Assembly: GCF_003989745.1 (NCBI RefSeq)
Contig: NZ_RZGS01000002.1
Location: 1 to 64,000 of the forward strand
DNA from: Legionella septentrionalis
GTDB taxonomy: Bacteria > Pseudomonadota > Gammaproteobacteria > Legionellales > Legionellaceae
Direction: 5' to 3'
DNA: 64,000 nucleotides
In this document: positions 37,338 through 45,889 of the stretch, piece by piece
Position numbering within the stretch: position 1 is the first letter of the stretch
How the letters are laid out: each line of letters begins with the position of its first letter
Notes under the pieces: model-generated
What the model was told of the DNA's origin: nothing
The model's database searches: none
Seen by the model: the letters and a program-made list of their open reading frames with translations, nothing else
Translations under genes and position numbers: made by a program

Positions 37338-37600
37338 AATGCAGATGTGCCAAAAACTGTAAATCCCAGCTTGTGGCGTCAGGCGAAGCTGATTAGTTTG
37401 GGCGGGTGTTCAAGGAGCCTGTAAACATTTTCAAGTGCGTACAGCGGATCTATCCATCATCACTTTATTGAAGGGCCCTGAAGGCATTATAGTCGTTGAT
37501 CCTCTTATCTCTACTGAAACCGCAAAAGCATCCCTGGAATTATATTTTCAACATCGCCCGCGAAAGCCAATTGTCGCGGTTATTTATTCCCATAGCCATG
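37338..37600 (+). pseudogene. Truncated remnant of an alkyl/aryl-sulfatase (BDS1-type metallo-beta-lactamase)
   Basis: Translation shows [19 protein letters not shown], then after a frameshift [20 protein letters not shown] and [19 protein letters not shown], up to [12 protein letters not shown] at 37591-37599. This is the N-terminal part of alkyl sulfatases, breaking off at the first zinc-binding histidines (HSHxDH). The remaining four fifths of the gene are absent. The break coincides with the 3' end of the peptidase gene on the opposite strand, so a deletion joined the two. At least one frameshift disrupts the piece. Confidence 0.75.
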
Positions 37601-38312
37601 GTTTATATCCGTAAGGATTACGTTTTTCACCATGAACTCTTTTTTCAAAATGCTGATAGTCTTGCACATCGTACCAATTGCCGCCCCAATCCCACCCATG
37701 CTGTTTAAAAATTGTATAAACTAAGCTAATGCTGGTAATTTTCCCAGGATAGGTTTCCTGTCTGTCTATAAATTTGGTGCCATTTAAAGGCAATATGATT
37801 TTCCCTTTTACATAGGGATTAATTCGCGGGTTAATATCAATGGCGCGTCCATAACTGTGTTGTGAATACATGCCGGGTAATCCCGTCAGTGCGCGACAAT
37901 TAAAGGCACTGGTATTATTTGCTAACATCGAAGCGTCATCATCGCCTTTAAATTGGTGCATGAGTTCCATGCGTTCAATAGGAAATTTATGCTCGTAAAG
38001 AAATTTAAAAATTTTGGTTATTTCAGTGGCCAGAGATTTATTGACAATCATTTCCCCCATGTGAGGTTTATTATCAAACCCCCAGTAACGCATTTTGATA
38101 TAGCTCAGTTTGTTTAGCGGAACCGGGCATTCGGGATGCCAGGTATATTTTTCCATTTCACTTTTAATGCCTGCTGGAATGTTGGAAATAATGGCTATAA
38201 ATGGTTTGTTTTCTTGAGCGAATGCCACCAAAGGAAATAGAGAAGGGATGAAAAGAAGACATGCCACTTTAAGGGCATGTCTAAATAATTCACTTATTCG
38301 TTTTTTTCGCAT
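37584..38312 (-). CDS. M15-family D-alanyl-D-alanine carboxypeptidase-like, secreted
   Basis: About 242 residues from the ATG at 38312 (longer frame to 38396 also open). N-terminal signal peptide ([23 protein letters not shown]). Zinc motif [18 protein letters not shown] near residue 150 and the second part [18 protein letters not shown] near 210 match the M15_4 (VanY/endolysin-like) peptidase domain, so it probably trims peptidoglycan stem peptides. The start overlaps the preceding phasin-like gene by 23 bases. Its last codons lie at the junction with the sulfatase remnant. Confidence 0.82.
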   Translation of the reverse strand: MRKKRISELFRHALKVACLLFIPSLFPLVAFAQENKPFIAIISNIPAGIKSEMEKYTWHPECPVPLNKLSYIKMRYWGFDNKPHMGEMIVNKSLATEITKIFKFLYEHKFPIERMELMHQFKGDDDASMLANNTSAFNCRALTGLPGMYSQHSYGRAIDINPRINPYVKGKIILPLNGTKFIDRQETYPGKITSISLVYTIFKQHGWDWGGNWYDVQDYQHFEKRVHGEKRNPYGYKPWLWE

Positions 38313-38607
38313 TAGCCCCACTGGTTTTAGAATTTGGCATGGAATGTTGCGTGTTGAATGAAGCCGCATTTTTTTCCTTACTCTCATTTTTGCCATTATT
38401 CATGAGTGCAGACATGTGTTCTTGCGAGCGCCGTAATTCATTGGATGTTTCAAATAAGTTATTAGTAAATAAAGAAAACGTTTTTTCAAAGTAATCCAAT
38501 AATAAATGCCCGCTTTTTAAATAAAGGTCAACTTGTTTTTCCATTAAGTCCATGAAGGGAAATTTCATTTCTTTCATCAGGTTATTTTGGTCTTTATTAA
38601 GAAACAT
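38290..38607 (-). CDS. Small phasin-like helical protein
   Basis: 105 residues. The first 60 form one or two amphipathic helices (MDLMEKQVDLYLKSGHLLLDYFEKTFSLF) like phasin or granule-associated proteins; the C-terminal 40 residues are polar and Asn/Ser/Lys-rich. Ribosome site AGGAGAATTTC before the ATG at 38607. It sits between a DUF883 gene and the peptidase gene in one minus-strand operon. Phasin function is an inference from helix pattern only. Confidence 0.55.
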   Translation of the reverse strand: MFLNKDQNNLMKEMKFPFMDLMEKQVDLYLKSGHLLLDYFEKTFSLFTNNLFETSNELRRSQEHMSALMNNGKNESKEKNAASFNTQHSMPNSKTSGANAKKTNK

Positions 38608-38619
38608 GAAATTCTCCTA

Positions 38620-38886
38620 TTACTGTTTGTGATGATGATTTTGGCGTAAAACAAAAGATAGCAAAAAGCCTATGCCGCCAGCGATTAATACGGAAGATAA
38701 CGGTTTAGCTTCAATTGTTTCACAGAATTTGCTTTTAACACCTTCAAGCGCATTCATGAAGGTTTCTTTATGTTCTTCAAGGTGGCCATTTATTTTTTGT
38801 GCTTCTTCTTTTATTTGTTGGTGAAAAGCATTCTTATTGGATTTATTTTCATCAGAGATATTAAAATTAGAGGCATTTTTATTCAT
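38620..38886 (-). CDS. DUF883 (ElaB/YqjD-like) ribosome- or membrane-associated protein
   Basis: 88 residues. Polar helical N-terminus, then a C-terminal membrane anchor ETIEAKPLSSVLIAGGIGFLLSFVL, the layout of E. coli ElaB/YqjD, stationary-phase tail-anchored proteins. Ribosome site AAGGAAAT before the ATG. First gene of the DUF883 / phasin-like / M15 group, with 12 bases to the next start. Confidence 0.8.
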   Translation of the reverse strand: MNKNASNFNISDENKSNKNAFHQQIKEEAQKINGHLEEHKETFMNALEGVKSKFCETIEAKPLSSVLIAGGIGFLLSFVLRQNHHHKQ

Positions 38887-39314
38887 GATAATTTCCTTAT
38901 CTTGGTCATTCCATTAGAGTTTTTACGCATAAAAATAAAGCCAATTATCAACTATCTTATGGATAATTAGCTATTTAAAAATAGAATAGCTGCATCAATA
39001 ATTCAAATGATAAGCCCGCGGTTTTAAGAAAATCTTTTACATCACTTGTCTATTAAAAACAGATAAGGAATCCATGGAAACTGGACGAAAGTGGATTTTT
39101 TGTCTAAAATATATACAGATGGGTGTTTTGACAGCCTTGGATTTTCCTCTGAAAAAGTAGGAAAAATAAAACGGCTGAACAAAACCCCGTCGTGTCTTAT
39201 CGCTTCTTACAATTTGACATTTCAAAGTCCACCTCCTAGTATGGGATTAATTTAAATAGCATTCGTACTAAGAACTAATTCAATTCTTTCGACGGAAACC
39301 TTATTGCCAGGAAG
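38887..39314. other. 428-base intergenic region with a weak minus-strand frame
   Basis: Between divergent genes. On the minus strand AGGAGGTGG (39227-39236) is a very strong ribosome site, followed either by TTG at 39225 opening a 62-residue frame (39225-39037) or by ATG giving only seven codons. The 62-residue product (Arg/Phe-rich, low similarity to anything I know) is not convincing as a gene. The remainder is AT-rich with no clear feature. Confidence 0.3.
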
Positions 39315-39320
39315 GTGATG

Positions 39321-40820
39321 ATGATCTCCCATGCATTGTGGAAAACACTAAGTAAAAGCTCTGCTTCCTATCCCCAGCTTGTAGAAGATATTGAAGTGGA
39401 TGTATGCATTATTGGCGGAGGCATTACCGGGATAACTGCAGCCAACCAATTGCTGCTAGCTGGAAAAAAGGTGGCCCTCCTTGAAGCCCATAAAATAGGA
39501 GGGGTGACTACAGCTTGCTCTACGGGAAATCTTTATATTCCGGTTCAACCTTTTTATCAAACCATCGCGCAAAAATTTGATGAAAAAACAGTTCTCGAAG
39601 TCGCACAATATCGGCGATTTGCTATTGATTATATTGAAAAAAATGTGCAAGAAAAGGGAATTCAATGCAATTTCACCCGCAGGCCATGGTATGCTTTTAC
39701 TGCAGGTGAAAAAGCGTCTTTTTTAGAAAAAGAATTTGCATTTTTTGATAAGATGGGAATCAATGCCCAGTACACGCAAGAATTGCCCCTTGAGTTTAAA
39801 TTTAAAAAAGCTTTATTGATACCAAACCAAGCCAGATTTAACCCGCTCCAATACGTCATTTCCATGGCTGAAGATTTAGCCAATCGCGGTTGCCTTATTT
39901 TCGAAGACAGCCGGGTTGACCATTACTGCGAAGATAAATTATGTACTGTATCTACACAAAAAGGAAAAATAACTGCAGAGCATGTGATCATGGCGACGCA
40001 TACGCCCATTGGAATTAACTTAAAGCAAATGTTTACCGCGCCCTATCGCAGTTATGTGGTTTCAGCCTTTTTAAAGCAGCAGGCGGTGGTGCCGGACGTG
40101 CATTTATGGGATTTGGACACCAAGCATACATATAGTACGCATGCGGTAAAGGGCTCCTCTCCAGATATTCTCATGATGACTGGTGATCACCATAAAACGG
40201 GGCAAGGACACGATATGCAAGCTCATTTTACCAAGCTTAAGACTTGCTTTAGGGAGATTTTCCCGGCTGCTGAATTTGCTTATGAGTGGTCCGCGCAACA
40301 CTATCGATCTGCCGATGATATTCCCTATATTGGTTTGGCATCATCCATGTCGCATCACACTTATGCCGCGACCGGATATTTTGCCGATGGTCTAGTATAT
40401 GGCACTGTAGCAGGGATTTTTATTGCGGATAGGATTGCCGCGGGTAAATCTGCTCCGGAAGGCTTATTTGCAGCCAACCGCCATAAGTTATTTACCTCCT
40501 TACCCTTTGTGAGCAAAGAAAATATCAATGTTTTAGGCCAATATGTGCAGGATTTGCCTTTATCTGAACACAATGATTTGGCGGCCTTGCAGGAAGGCGA
40601 AGGGAAGGTAGTGCAAATCAATCGTGAAAAATGGGCTGTATGCCGCAACCAGAATCAGGTTCACATCGTATCGGCTGTTTGTCCACACATGAAATGCATT
40701 GTAAAGTGGAATGAAGCCGAAAAAACCTGGGATTGTCCTTGCCACGGCAGCCGTTTTAGCCACGAAGGCGAATTCATTGAGGGACCGGCCTTAGCTAATT
40801 TAAAAAAATACGAAAAATAG
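39321..40820 (+). CDS. FAD-dependent oxidoreductase with C-terminal Rieske domain
   Basis: About 499 residues (ATG at 39321 chosen because GGAAGG is five bases upstream; GTG 39315 and ATG 39318 also open). Residues about 25-390 are a DAO-type flavoprotein (dinucleotide motif IIGGGITGITAANQLLLAG). Residues about 415-498 are a Rieske [2Fe-2S] domain: CPHMKCIV and CPCHGSRF. This fusion is known in FAD-Rieske oxidoreductases, whose substrates are often uncharacterised. It heads a run of membrane-protein genes on the same strand. Confidence 0.9.
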   Translation: MISHALWKTLSKSSASYPQLVEDIEVDVCIIGGGITGITAANQLLLAGKKVALLEAHKIGGVTTACSTGNLYIPVQPFYQTIAQKFDEKTVLEVAQYRRFAIDYIEKNVQEKGIQCNFTRRPWYAFTAGEKASFLEKEFAFFDKMGINAQYTQELPLEFKFKKALLIPNQARFNPLQYVISMAEDLANRGCLIFEDSRVDHYCEDKLCTVSTQKGKITAEHVIMATHTPIGINLKQMFTAPYRSYVVSAFLKQQAVVPDVHLWDLDTKHTYSTHAVKGSSPDILMMTGDHHKTGQGHDMQAHFTKLKTCFREIFPAAEFAYEWSAQHYRSADDIPYIGLASSMSHHTYAATGYFADGLVYGTVAGIFIADRIAAGKSAPEGLFAANRHKLFTSLPFVSKENINVLGQYVQDLPLSEHNDLAALQEGEGKVVQINREKWAVCRNQNQVHIVSAVCPHMKCIVKWNEAEKTWDCPCHGSRFSHEGEFIEGPALANLKKYEK

Positions 40821-40836
40821 ACGCATCGGAGAAAAC

Positions 40837-41175
40837 ATGCTCATATTAGCCATTATCGTTTTTGCTCTTGCTGCCTCATTGGGTATATTTTTATTAAGTT
40901 ATGTGCTGCAAGGGAAAAATACCCCTAAAGGCGTAGCTATTATCCACGGTTTTTTCGCTGCAACAGGCATTGTTTTGTTAATTGTTTATTCTTTTTTTTA
41001 TCAAGGACCGCTTGCTGCATTAACTGTCTTCATTTTGGCAGCATTAGGCGGTTTCGTGCTTTTTTATAAAGACATTACCGGCGGCAATATTCCCAAGGCG
41101 TTTGCCCTGGGCCATGGCTCCATAGCCGTTATTGGTTTTATTTTATTAATTTTATTTACCATACGCAGCGTATAA
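40837..41175 (+). CDS. Small integral membrane protein, unknown function
   Basis: 112 residues, four predicted membrane segments (about 1-23, 34-55, 60-78, 88-108), with GFFAATGIVLLIVYSFF and GHGSIAVIGFILLIL forming similar helical pairs. No recognised domain. It starts 16 bases after the FAD-Rieske gene and ends two bases before the next gene, so it belongs to the same operon. Confidence 0.7.
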   Translation: MLILAIIVFALAASLGIFLLSYVLQGKNTPKGVAIIHGFFAATGIVLLIVYSFFYQGPLAALTVFILAALGGFVLFYKDITGGNIPKAFALGHGSIAVIGFILLILFTIRSV

Positions 41176-41177
41176 AA

Positions 41178-41774
41178 ATGACATTAAAAATAAAAAACTC
41201 TCCTGTCTCATGGTCAGCTATTTTAGCGGGGGCAATCGCTGGGGTCGGTTTGAATTTTTTATTAAATCTTTTAGCTTTGGGGCTTGGAATAGTTAGCTTT
41301 TCAGTAACCTGGTCAGGTCGAACCGATTTTTCACTGTTAGGATTCTTGTTCTTCTGTTTTGCGGCCGTGATAGCCATGTTTTTAACCGGGTGGATAGCAG
41401 GAAGATTAACACCGGCAGGATGGGCACGCTACTGGGGAGTATTGATTGGATTCCTGGCTTGGTCTGTATTATTAATATTCACTCTTATGTTGATTACCAA
41501 TATGATTCAATATTCTGCGTTTCATACAAATTTTACTTCCAACCTAGTAAGCGTAAAACTAACCAATGGCGCTCCTATGCTTACAGAAACAGCAGCCCAT
41601 AAGACCCACAATTCTCCTCTTAGCATTAATATTGAAACCAATAAAAAAGAAATTGTCTTGAATGCAATATTGACATTTATGCTTTTTTTTATCGGTGCTT
41701 TGTCCAGTTGTTGGGGCGGGTACCTGGGTTATAAGCACTTTCTACGAATAGAAAAAAAAGTTGCTAATATATGA
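41178..41774 (+). CDS. Integral membrane protein, paralogue of the gene at 45890
   Basis: 198 residues, about five membrane segments. SWSAILAGAIAGVGLNFLLNLLALGLG at the N-terminus and MLFFIGALSSCWGGYLGY at the C-terminus closely match the protein encoded at 45890-46510. A polar loop (about 110-150) is periplasmic or cytosolic. The family is unnamed to me. It starts two bases after the previous gene and overlaps the next by four bases. Confidence 0.7.
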   Translation: MTLKIKNSPVSWSAILAGAIAGVGLNFLLNLLALGLGIVSFSVTWSGRTDFSLLGFLFFCFAAVIAMFLTGWIAGRLTPAGWARYWGVLIGFLAWSVLLIFTLMLITNMIQYSAFHTNFTSNLVSVKLTNGAPMLTETAAHKTHNSPLSINIETNKKEIVLNAILTFMLFFIGALSSCWGGYLGYKHFLRIEKKVANI

Positions 41775-43066
41775 ATATCTTAATCTTGGGCTCTTCAGGT
41801 TTTTTAGGATCATGGGTAACTTCCAGACTCCTTAACAGAGGGCATCAAGTTATATGTGCAGTGCGGCAGGAAGAGAGCGCCCGCGCCCGCTATCCAAATG
41901 CGCAAGTTTTTACTTGTGATTTTTTAAACGAACAATCCACCGCAGCTTGGTTACAAAGACTTGCCAATATTGATGTCATTATAAATTGTGCAGGAATTTT
42001 TTATCATTACGATAAAAAAATTATGTGGGCTTTGCACTACAATACGCCAAAGATCATTTATGAGGCAGCCCGGCAGGCGCGCATTAAGAAAATTATTCAT
42101 ATTTCTGCGTTGGGCATTGAAAATTATGACAATGATTATGCAAAGAGCAAACTTGCAGCCGAGAAATGTTTACATTCTTTAGGGATCCCTTACATTATTC
42201 TGCGTCCTTCATTTATTTATGGGCCAGGATCTGCAGGCAGCATGACAGTTTTGCGTACTATTTCGGCATTACCTCTGTTGATACCCATTCCAGGTAAAGG
42301 CGAGCAAACTTTTCAACCCATCCACGTGAGCGATTTAAGCAAGGCTGTAGTAAATTTCTGCGAAAAGCAAATTTCCGCATCATTGACGTTAGCGGCGGTA
42401 TCTTCTAAGCCTATTAGTCTGAAAAACATCCTATTGAGCTTGCGCCAATGGCTGGGATTAAAGAAAGCGCGTTTGCTTCGTATCCCGATAAGACTAATAA
42501 ATATTTTTGCTGTAGTGGGAAATTATATTTCTTATTCGGTGATAAATTCCGCTGCGATCCAAATGTTAGAGCGTGGCAATATGACTACTCCCGAGCAAAC
42601 AGAGGCATTCATTAAAGCAGCGGGGTTTTCGCCCATGAATTTTAATGAGGGGTTAAACAAAACACCCGCAGCAATACAGGATAAATGGTATGCCCGATTG
42701 TTTTTTATGCGACCGCTGTTAAGAATCAGTTTGGCTTTTATGTGGTTAGTAGCAGCAATGGTCAGTCTCTTGCCAGTTTCTGTAAAAGACGCTTACCAGT
42801 TGCTGGGCGAGTCAGGAATTAATTCTTCCTGGCAATCGCCGCTGCTTTACAGTGCTGCGATGCTTAATGCACTCATTGGCATGGCTTTGTTATTGAACTA
42901 CCGAACAAAACTAATTTGTCTAGTACAAATAGTCGTTATTTTGGTTTATACCTTGATCATTACATTTAGGTTACCCTATTTCTGGCTGGAGCCTTTTGGT
43001 CCTGTTATAAAAAATATACCCATTTTGGTCAGTATTGCCATGTTGTATTTTATGGAAAAAAAATAA
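41771..43066 (+). CDS. NAD(P)-binding SDR/epimerase fused to a DoxX-like membrane domain
   Basis: 431 residues. N-terminal extended-SDR Rossmann domain (ILGSSGFLGSWV at residue 5; YAKSKLAAE near 120) like NAD-dependent epimerases and complex I assembly-type SDRs. C-terminal part (about 305-431) has four membrane helices of DoxX type. Overlaps the preceding gene by four bases (ATGA). Followed without a gap by a DUF2269 protein, a pairing I believe is seen elsewhere, but its role is not established. Confidence 0.8.
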   Translation: MNILILGSSGFLGSWVTSRLLNRGHQVICAVRQEESARARYPNAQVFTCDFLNEQSTAAWLQRLANIDVIINCAGIFYHYDKKIMWALHYNTPKIIYEAARQARIKKIIHISALGIENYDNDYAKSKLAAEKCLHSLGIPYIILRPSFIYGPGSAGSMTVLRTISALPLLIPIPGKGEQTFQPIHVSDLSKAVVNFCEKQISASLTLAAVSSKPISLKNILLSLRQWLGLKKARLLRIPIRLINIFAVVGNYISYSVINSAAIQMLERGNMTTPEQTEAFIKAAGFSPMNFNEGLNKTPAAIQDKWYARLFFMRPLLRISLAFMWLVAAMVSLLPVSVKDAYQLLGESGINSSWQSPLLYSAAMLNALIGMALLLNYRTKLICLVQIVVILVYTLIITFRLPYFWLEPFGPVIKNIPILVSIAMLYFMEKK

Positions 43067-43531
43067 ATGCTCTATTTATGGCTGAAATACATTCATATTG
43101 TATCATCGACTATTTTATTTGGTACCGGTTTGGGCACAGCATGCGTGATGTGGTATGGTCATTACAAAAAGGATGTACATGCCATGGCCATCATCAATGA
43201 ATATGTAGTCCTTGTAGATTGGATATTCACTGGTACTTCAGGCATAGTACAGCCTGTGACAGGATTATGGATGGTTTTTATCGCCGGTTATTCCTTCACC
43301 TCATTATGGGTTTTGGGAAGTATTATTGGATATCTCATTGCCGCAGCGTGTTGGATACCCGTCGTTTTTCTGCAAATTAAAATCCGCAACCTTACTGTTT
43401 ATGCGGCAAGGAGTGGCTTAACATTACCACAAGAGTATTTTTTTTATTTTAGATGGTGGTTTCTTTTAGGATGGCCCGCTTTTATTAGCTTGTTAATTGT
43501 CTTTTATCTCATGGTAATGAAACCATTTTGA
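43067..43531 (+). CDS. DUF2269-like integral membrane protein
   Basis: 154 residues with four membrane segments; N-terminal LWLKYIHIVSSTILFGTGLGTA is characteristic of DUF2269 proteins with a conserved histidine. It starts on the base after the previous stop, showing translation coupling. It ends the FAD-Rieske / membrane-protein operon, before a strong terminator. Confidence 0.75.
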   Translation: MLYLWLKYIHIVSSTILFGTGLGTACVMWYGHYKKDVHAMAIINEYVVLVDWIFTGTSGIVQPVTGLWMVFIAGYSFTSLWVLGSIIGYLIAAACWIPVVFLQIKIRNLTVYAARSGLTLPQEYFFYFRWWFLLGWPAFISLLIVFYLMVMKPF

Positions 43532-43541
43532 TGCAGAAAAA

Positions 43542-43568
43542 GTGGTCTTGGTTAAAATCCAAGACCAC
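43542..43568. terminator. Bidirectional terminator between convergent genes
   Basis: Ten-base-pair perfect stem GTGGTCTTGG / CCAAGACCAC with a seven-base loop (TTAAAAT). It separates the membrane operon (+) from the DUF4142 gene (-). A-rich on the left and moderate on the right. Confidence 0.8.
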
Positions 43569-43577
43569 GGATAGTAA

Positions 43578-44135
43578 TTATTGTTGTACGCCGTTTAATT
43601 CGCGTTGAATCAAACGAGCTTTCTCCAAATGCATGGAAATGTGATGACGGGTTTTTTCCAAATGCTTGGTCAATGTAGGATTGGTGGAATTTTTAAGCAA
43701 TTGTTGATCAATCAACTGAATGGCTTCTTGATGATCTTTAACCATCGAATCAATATAAGCTCTATCAAAAGCAGCATTGCTTAATGAATTTAATTGTGCC
43801 ATTTCTTGCTGGCCCTGGGTTTGCAAACTGCGAGAGAGATCACTCATTTCTGAAGGGGAGCCGATTTTACGTCCAAGGCTTAAGGTAGTTTGTAAATTTG
43901 TTCTATGTTCTCTTGCTAAAAATGCCGCGTATCTTCTAACGGTTGGGCTGGCGGCTTTTTTCGCAGCCAAATTAGCGGCAGCAATTTCATTTTTATTAAG
44001 CACAACCAAATCCCCAACGACTTGTGAATTGGATTGTTTCGCAGTCATCATGGGAAAATTGGGATTCGGATTATTTGCGCATGCAGCCAGTAAAGAGCAA
44101 GATAATACTAAGCTATAAATAGTCTTTTGTTTCAT
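43578..44135 (-). CDS. DUF4142 lipoprotein
   Basis: 185 residues. Signal with lipobox LLAACANN (Cys near residue 19), then a helical DUF4142 domain (ferritin-like, about 40-175) with AANLAAKKAASPTVRRYAAFLAREH and MVKDHQEAIQLIDQQL containing histidines. The family is common in environmental bacteria; function unknown. Converges with the membrane operon. The ATG at 44135 is preceded by AAGGATATCTC. Confidence 0.85.
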   Translation of the reverse strand: MKQKTIYSLVLSCSLLAACANNPNPNFPMMTAKQSNSQVVGDLVVLNKNEIAAANLAAKKAASPTVRRYAAFLAREHRTNLQTTLSLGRKIGSPSEMSDLSRSLQTQGQQEMAQLNSLSNAAFDRAYIDSMVKDHQEAIQLIDQQLLKNSTNPTLTKHLEKTRHHISMHLEKARLIQRELNGVQQ

Positions 44136-44359
44136 GAGATATCCTTATCGTGAGTTAATTTAACGAATTAATTATAAAAGAAAAAATTAATAATTCTAGT
44201 GAAAGGGAAATTTTAAGCAAATCCAAGTATTTCTGCCGTTTATTTTGCCAGATTTTTTAATTAATGTGGATTTATTTATCGAGAGCTCATTAGCCAGCAG
44301 AAAAATAAAGAATTCGAAGTGTAAGAGAGACAAAAGCAGGAGCTTGAATTTTCTGCTAT

Positions 44360-45232
44360 ATGAGATCTATGAACATGAAATCAAAACAGCCTGATGTCCT
44401 GTATCATTATACCAGCCATGATATTTTATTTAATATCGTCGACACGAAGTCTTTGATTGCTTCCCATATTTATTATCTAAACGATTATCATGAAATCAAA
44501 TATGGAATGAGCCATTTTGTTGAATTGCTCGAAAAAATGAAGAAACAACAAGCGTACCGGCGCTGTGTTTATTTGTTTGAATATATTCAGCATTGGCTTG
44601 AAGCCATGCAGGCAGATCCTCCCTATATTTTTTCTTTTTCCCTTTCGGAAAAAGGGAATCTATTAAGCCAGTGGCGGGCATATACTCCTTATGGCATCGG
44701 CGTAAGCCTGGGATTTAAAGTGGCAGATCTTGAATGCTATGCGAAAGCCAACCAATTACTGCTGGTGAAATGCATCTATAAAAAAGATAAGCAAATTGAA
44801 ATTTTAAAAGCACTTTTCCCTAAACTGTTAAACTTATTTGATGAAAATAAAAGAGATTTAACTCAGGCATCTTTAAGAAAACCCACGTCGCCAAGAGCGC
44901 TGCATCAAATTAAAAATTTATTGATAAACACCTTTATTCAAATTAAAGATCCGTTATTTTATGAAGAATGTGAATGGCGCATCGTCAGTCGCTTATATGA
45001 AGATTATTTAAGCGAAGATATTAAATTTAGGAGCAGCAAGACTACACTTATACCTTATATTTTGCTGGATATAGCAAGCATGCGTCACGACGGACAATTA
45101 TTTGAGCATGTGTACGTGGGACCCTCGCCCAATTTTGATTTATTGTACCCAGCAATCGTGGCATTTTTGCAAAATAAAAAAGCATGTAATGCAAATATCA
45201 CCAAGTCGGTGGTGCCTTATCGTGAAATATAG
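44360..45232 (+). CDS. DUF2971 family protein
   Basis: 290 residues; start may be 44360 or the ATG at 44369. Core family pattern: LYHYTSHDILFNIVDTKSL, YYLNDYHEIKYG near 42, FSFSLSEKGNLLSQWRAYTPYG near 92, and EECEWRIVS near 210. Function is unknown; members are found next to defence and stress genes in various bacteria, which I state from general memory. Monocistronic by spacing. Confidence 0.75.
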   Translation: MRSMNMKSKQPDVLYHYTSHDILFNIVDTKSLIASHIYYLNDYHEIKYGMSHFVELLEKMKKQQAYRRCVYLFEYIQHWLEAMQADPPYIFSFSLSEKGNLLSQWRAYTPYGIGVSLGFKVADLECYAKANQLLLVKCIYKKDKQIEILKALFPKLLNLFDENKRDLTQASLRKPTSPRALHQIKNLLINTFIQIKDPLFYEECEWRIVSRLYEDYLSEDIKFRSSKTTLIPYILLDIASMRHDGQLFEHVYVGPSPNFDLLYPAIVAFLQNKKACNANITKSVVPYREI

Positions 45233-45356
45233 AAAAGGAGTAGCTTAAATGGTGATGATGTGTAGAATAGAAAAATTAAAGTAGTTGTACTAAGTTAACA
45301 TTCACGAAGAAAGATTTTTTAAATTCGCAAATGGTATTGGGTGAAGTGGAGTGACT

Positions 45357-45752
45357 ATGGCAACGAAGCGGCAAAATAAAAGTCCCTCAAGTTGGGATTT
45401 TTCCAGGTTGGCTAAAAAGACGTGTGATGTAGTCGGCAGCTTCTGGAGTTTTCTTTTTGCATGTCTATTTTGTGTAATTTGGTTGATCACAGGCCCATTG
45501 TTTAATTATTCCGATACTTGGCAACTCATTATCAATACCAGTACTACCGTCATCACGTTTTTAATCGTTTTTTTGATTCAAAACGCCCAAAACCGGGATA
45601 CAGCTATCCTAAACTTGAAGTTGGATGAGTTAATTAAATCGCTAAAGGCTGCTGATAATCGTTCTTTAATTTTGGATGATTTATCCGAAACAGAACTTAA
45701 GAAGCTGATTAAGAATTACAAAGCGATTAAAGATAAAAAAACAGGAGAGTAA
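45357..45752 (+). CDS. Low-affinity iron permease family membrane protein
   Basis: About 131 residues from the ATG at 45357 (a GTG at 45351 is also possible). Two membrane helices (about 25-50 and 60-80) with the motif GSFWSFLFACLFCVIWLITGP and FLIVFLIQNAQNRDTAILNLKLDELI, which is typical of the Fet4-like low-affinity iron permease family. Iron transport is assigned from the family name only. A tiny membrane protein and a larger paralogous membrane protein follow. Confidence 0.8.
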   Translation: MATKRQNKSPSSWDFSRLAKKTCDVVGSFWSFLFACLFCVIWLITGPLFNYSDTWQLIINTSTTVITFLIVFLIQNAQNRDTAILNLKLDELIKSLKAADNRSLILDDLSETELKKLIKNYKAIKDKKTGE

Positions 45753-45780
45753 AAATTTTCAACATAACAAGGAGAAATAA

Positions 45781-45864
45781 GTGCTTAAATATCTTATTGC
45801 GTGGTTGTTGGGAGTACCCTTTACCATATTATTAATCATATGGTTACTGGCTCGGATCTTTTAA
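45781..45864 (+). CDS. Tiny single-membrane-segment protein
   Basis: 27 residues from a GTG, with the strong ribosome site AAGGAG at 45769-45774. The product (MLKYLIAWLLGVPFTILLII then WLLARIF) is one hydrophobic helix with a Pro kink. It is too short for standard gene callers. It lies between the iron permease-like and the 45890 genes in the same direction, with 28 and 25 bases to each. I recognise no name for it. Confidence 0.6.
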   Translation: MLKYLIAWLLGVPFTILLIIWLLARIF

Positions 45865-45889
45865 ATTATTTTTATAGGGAGATAAAATA

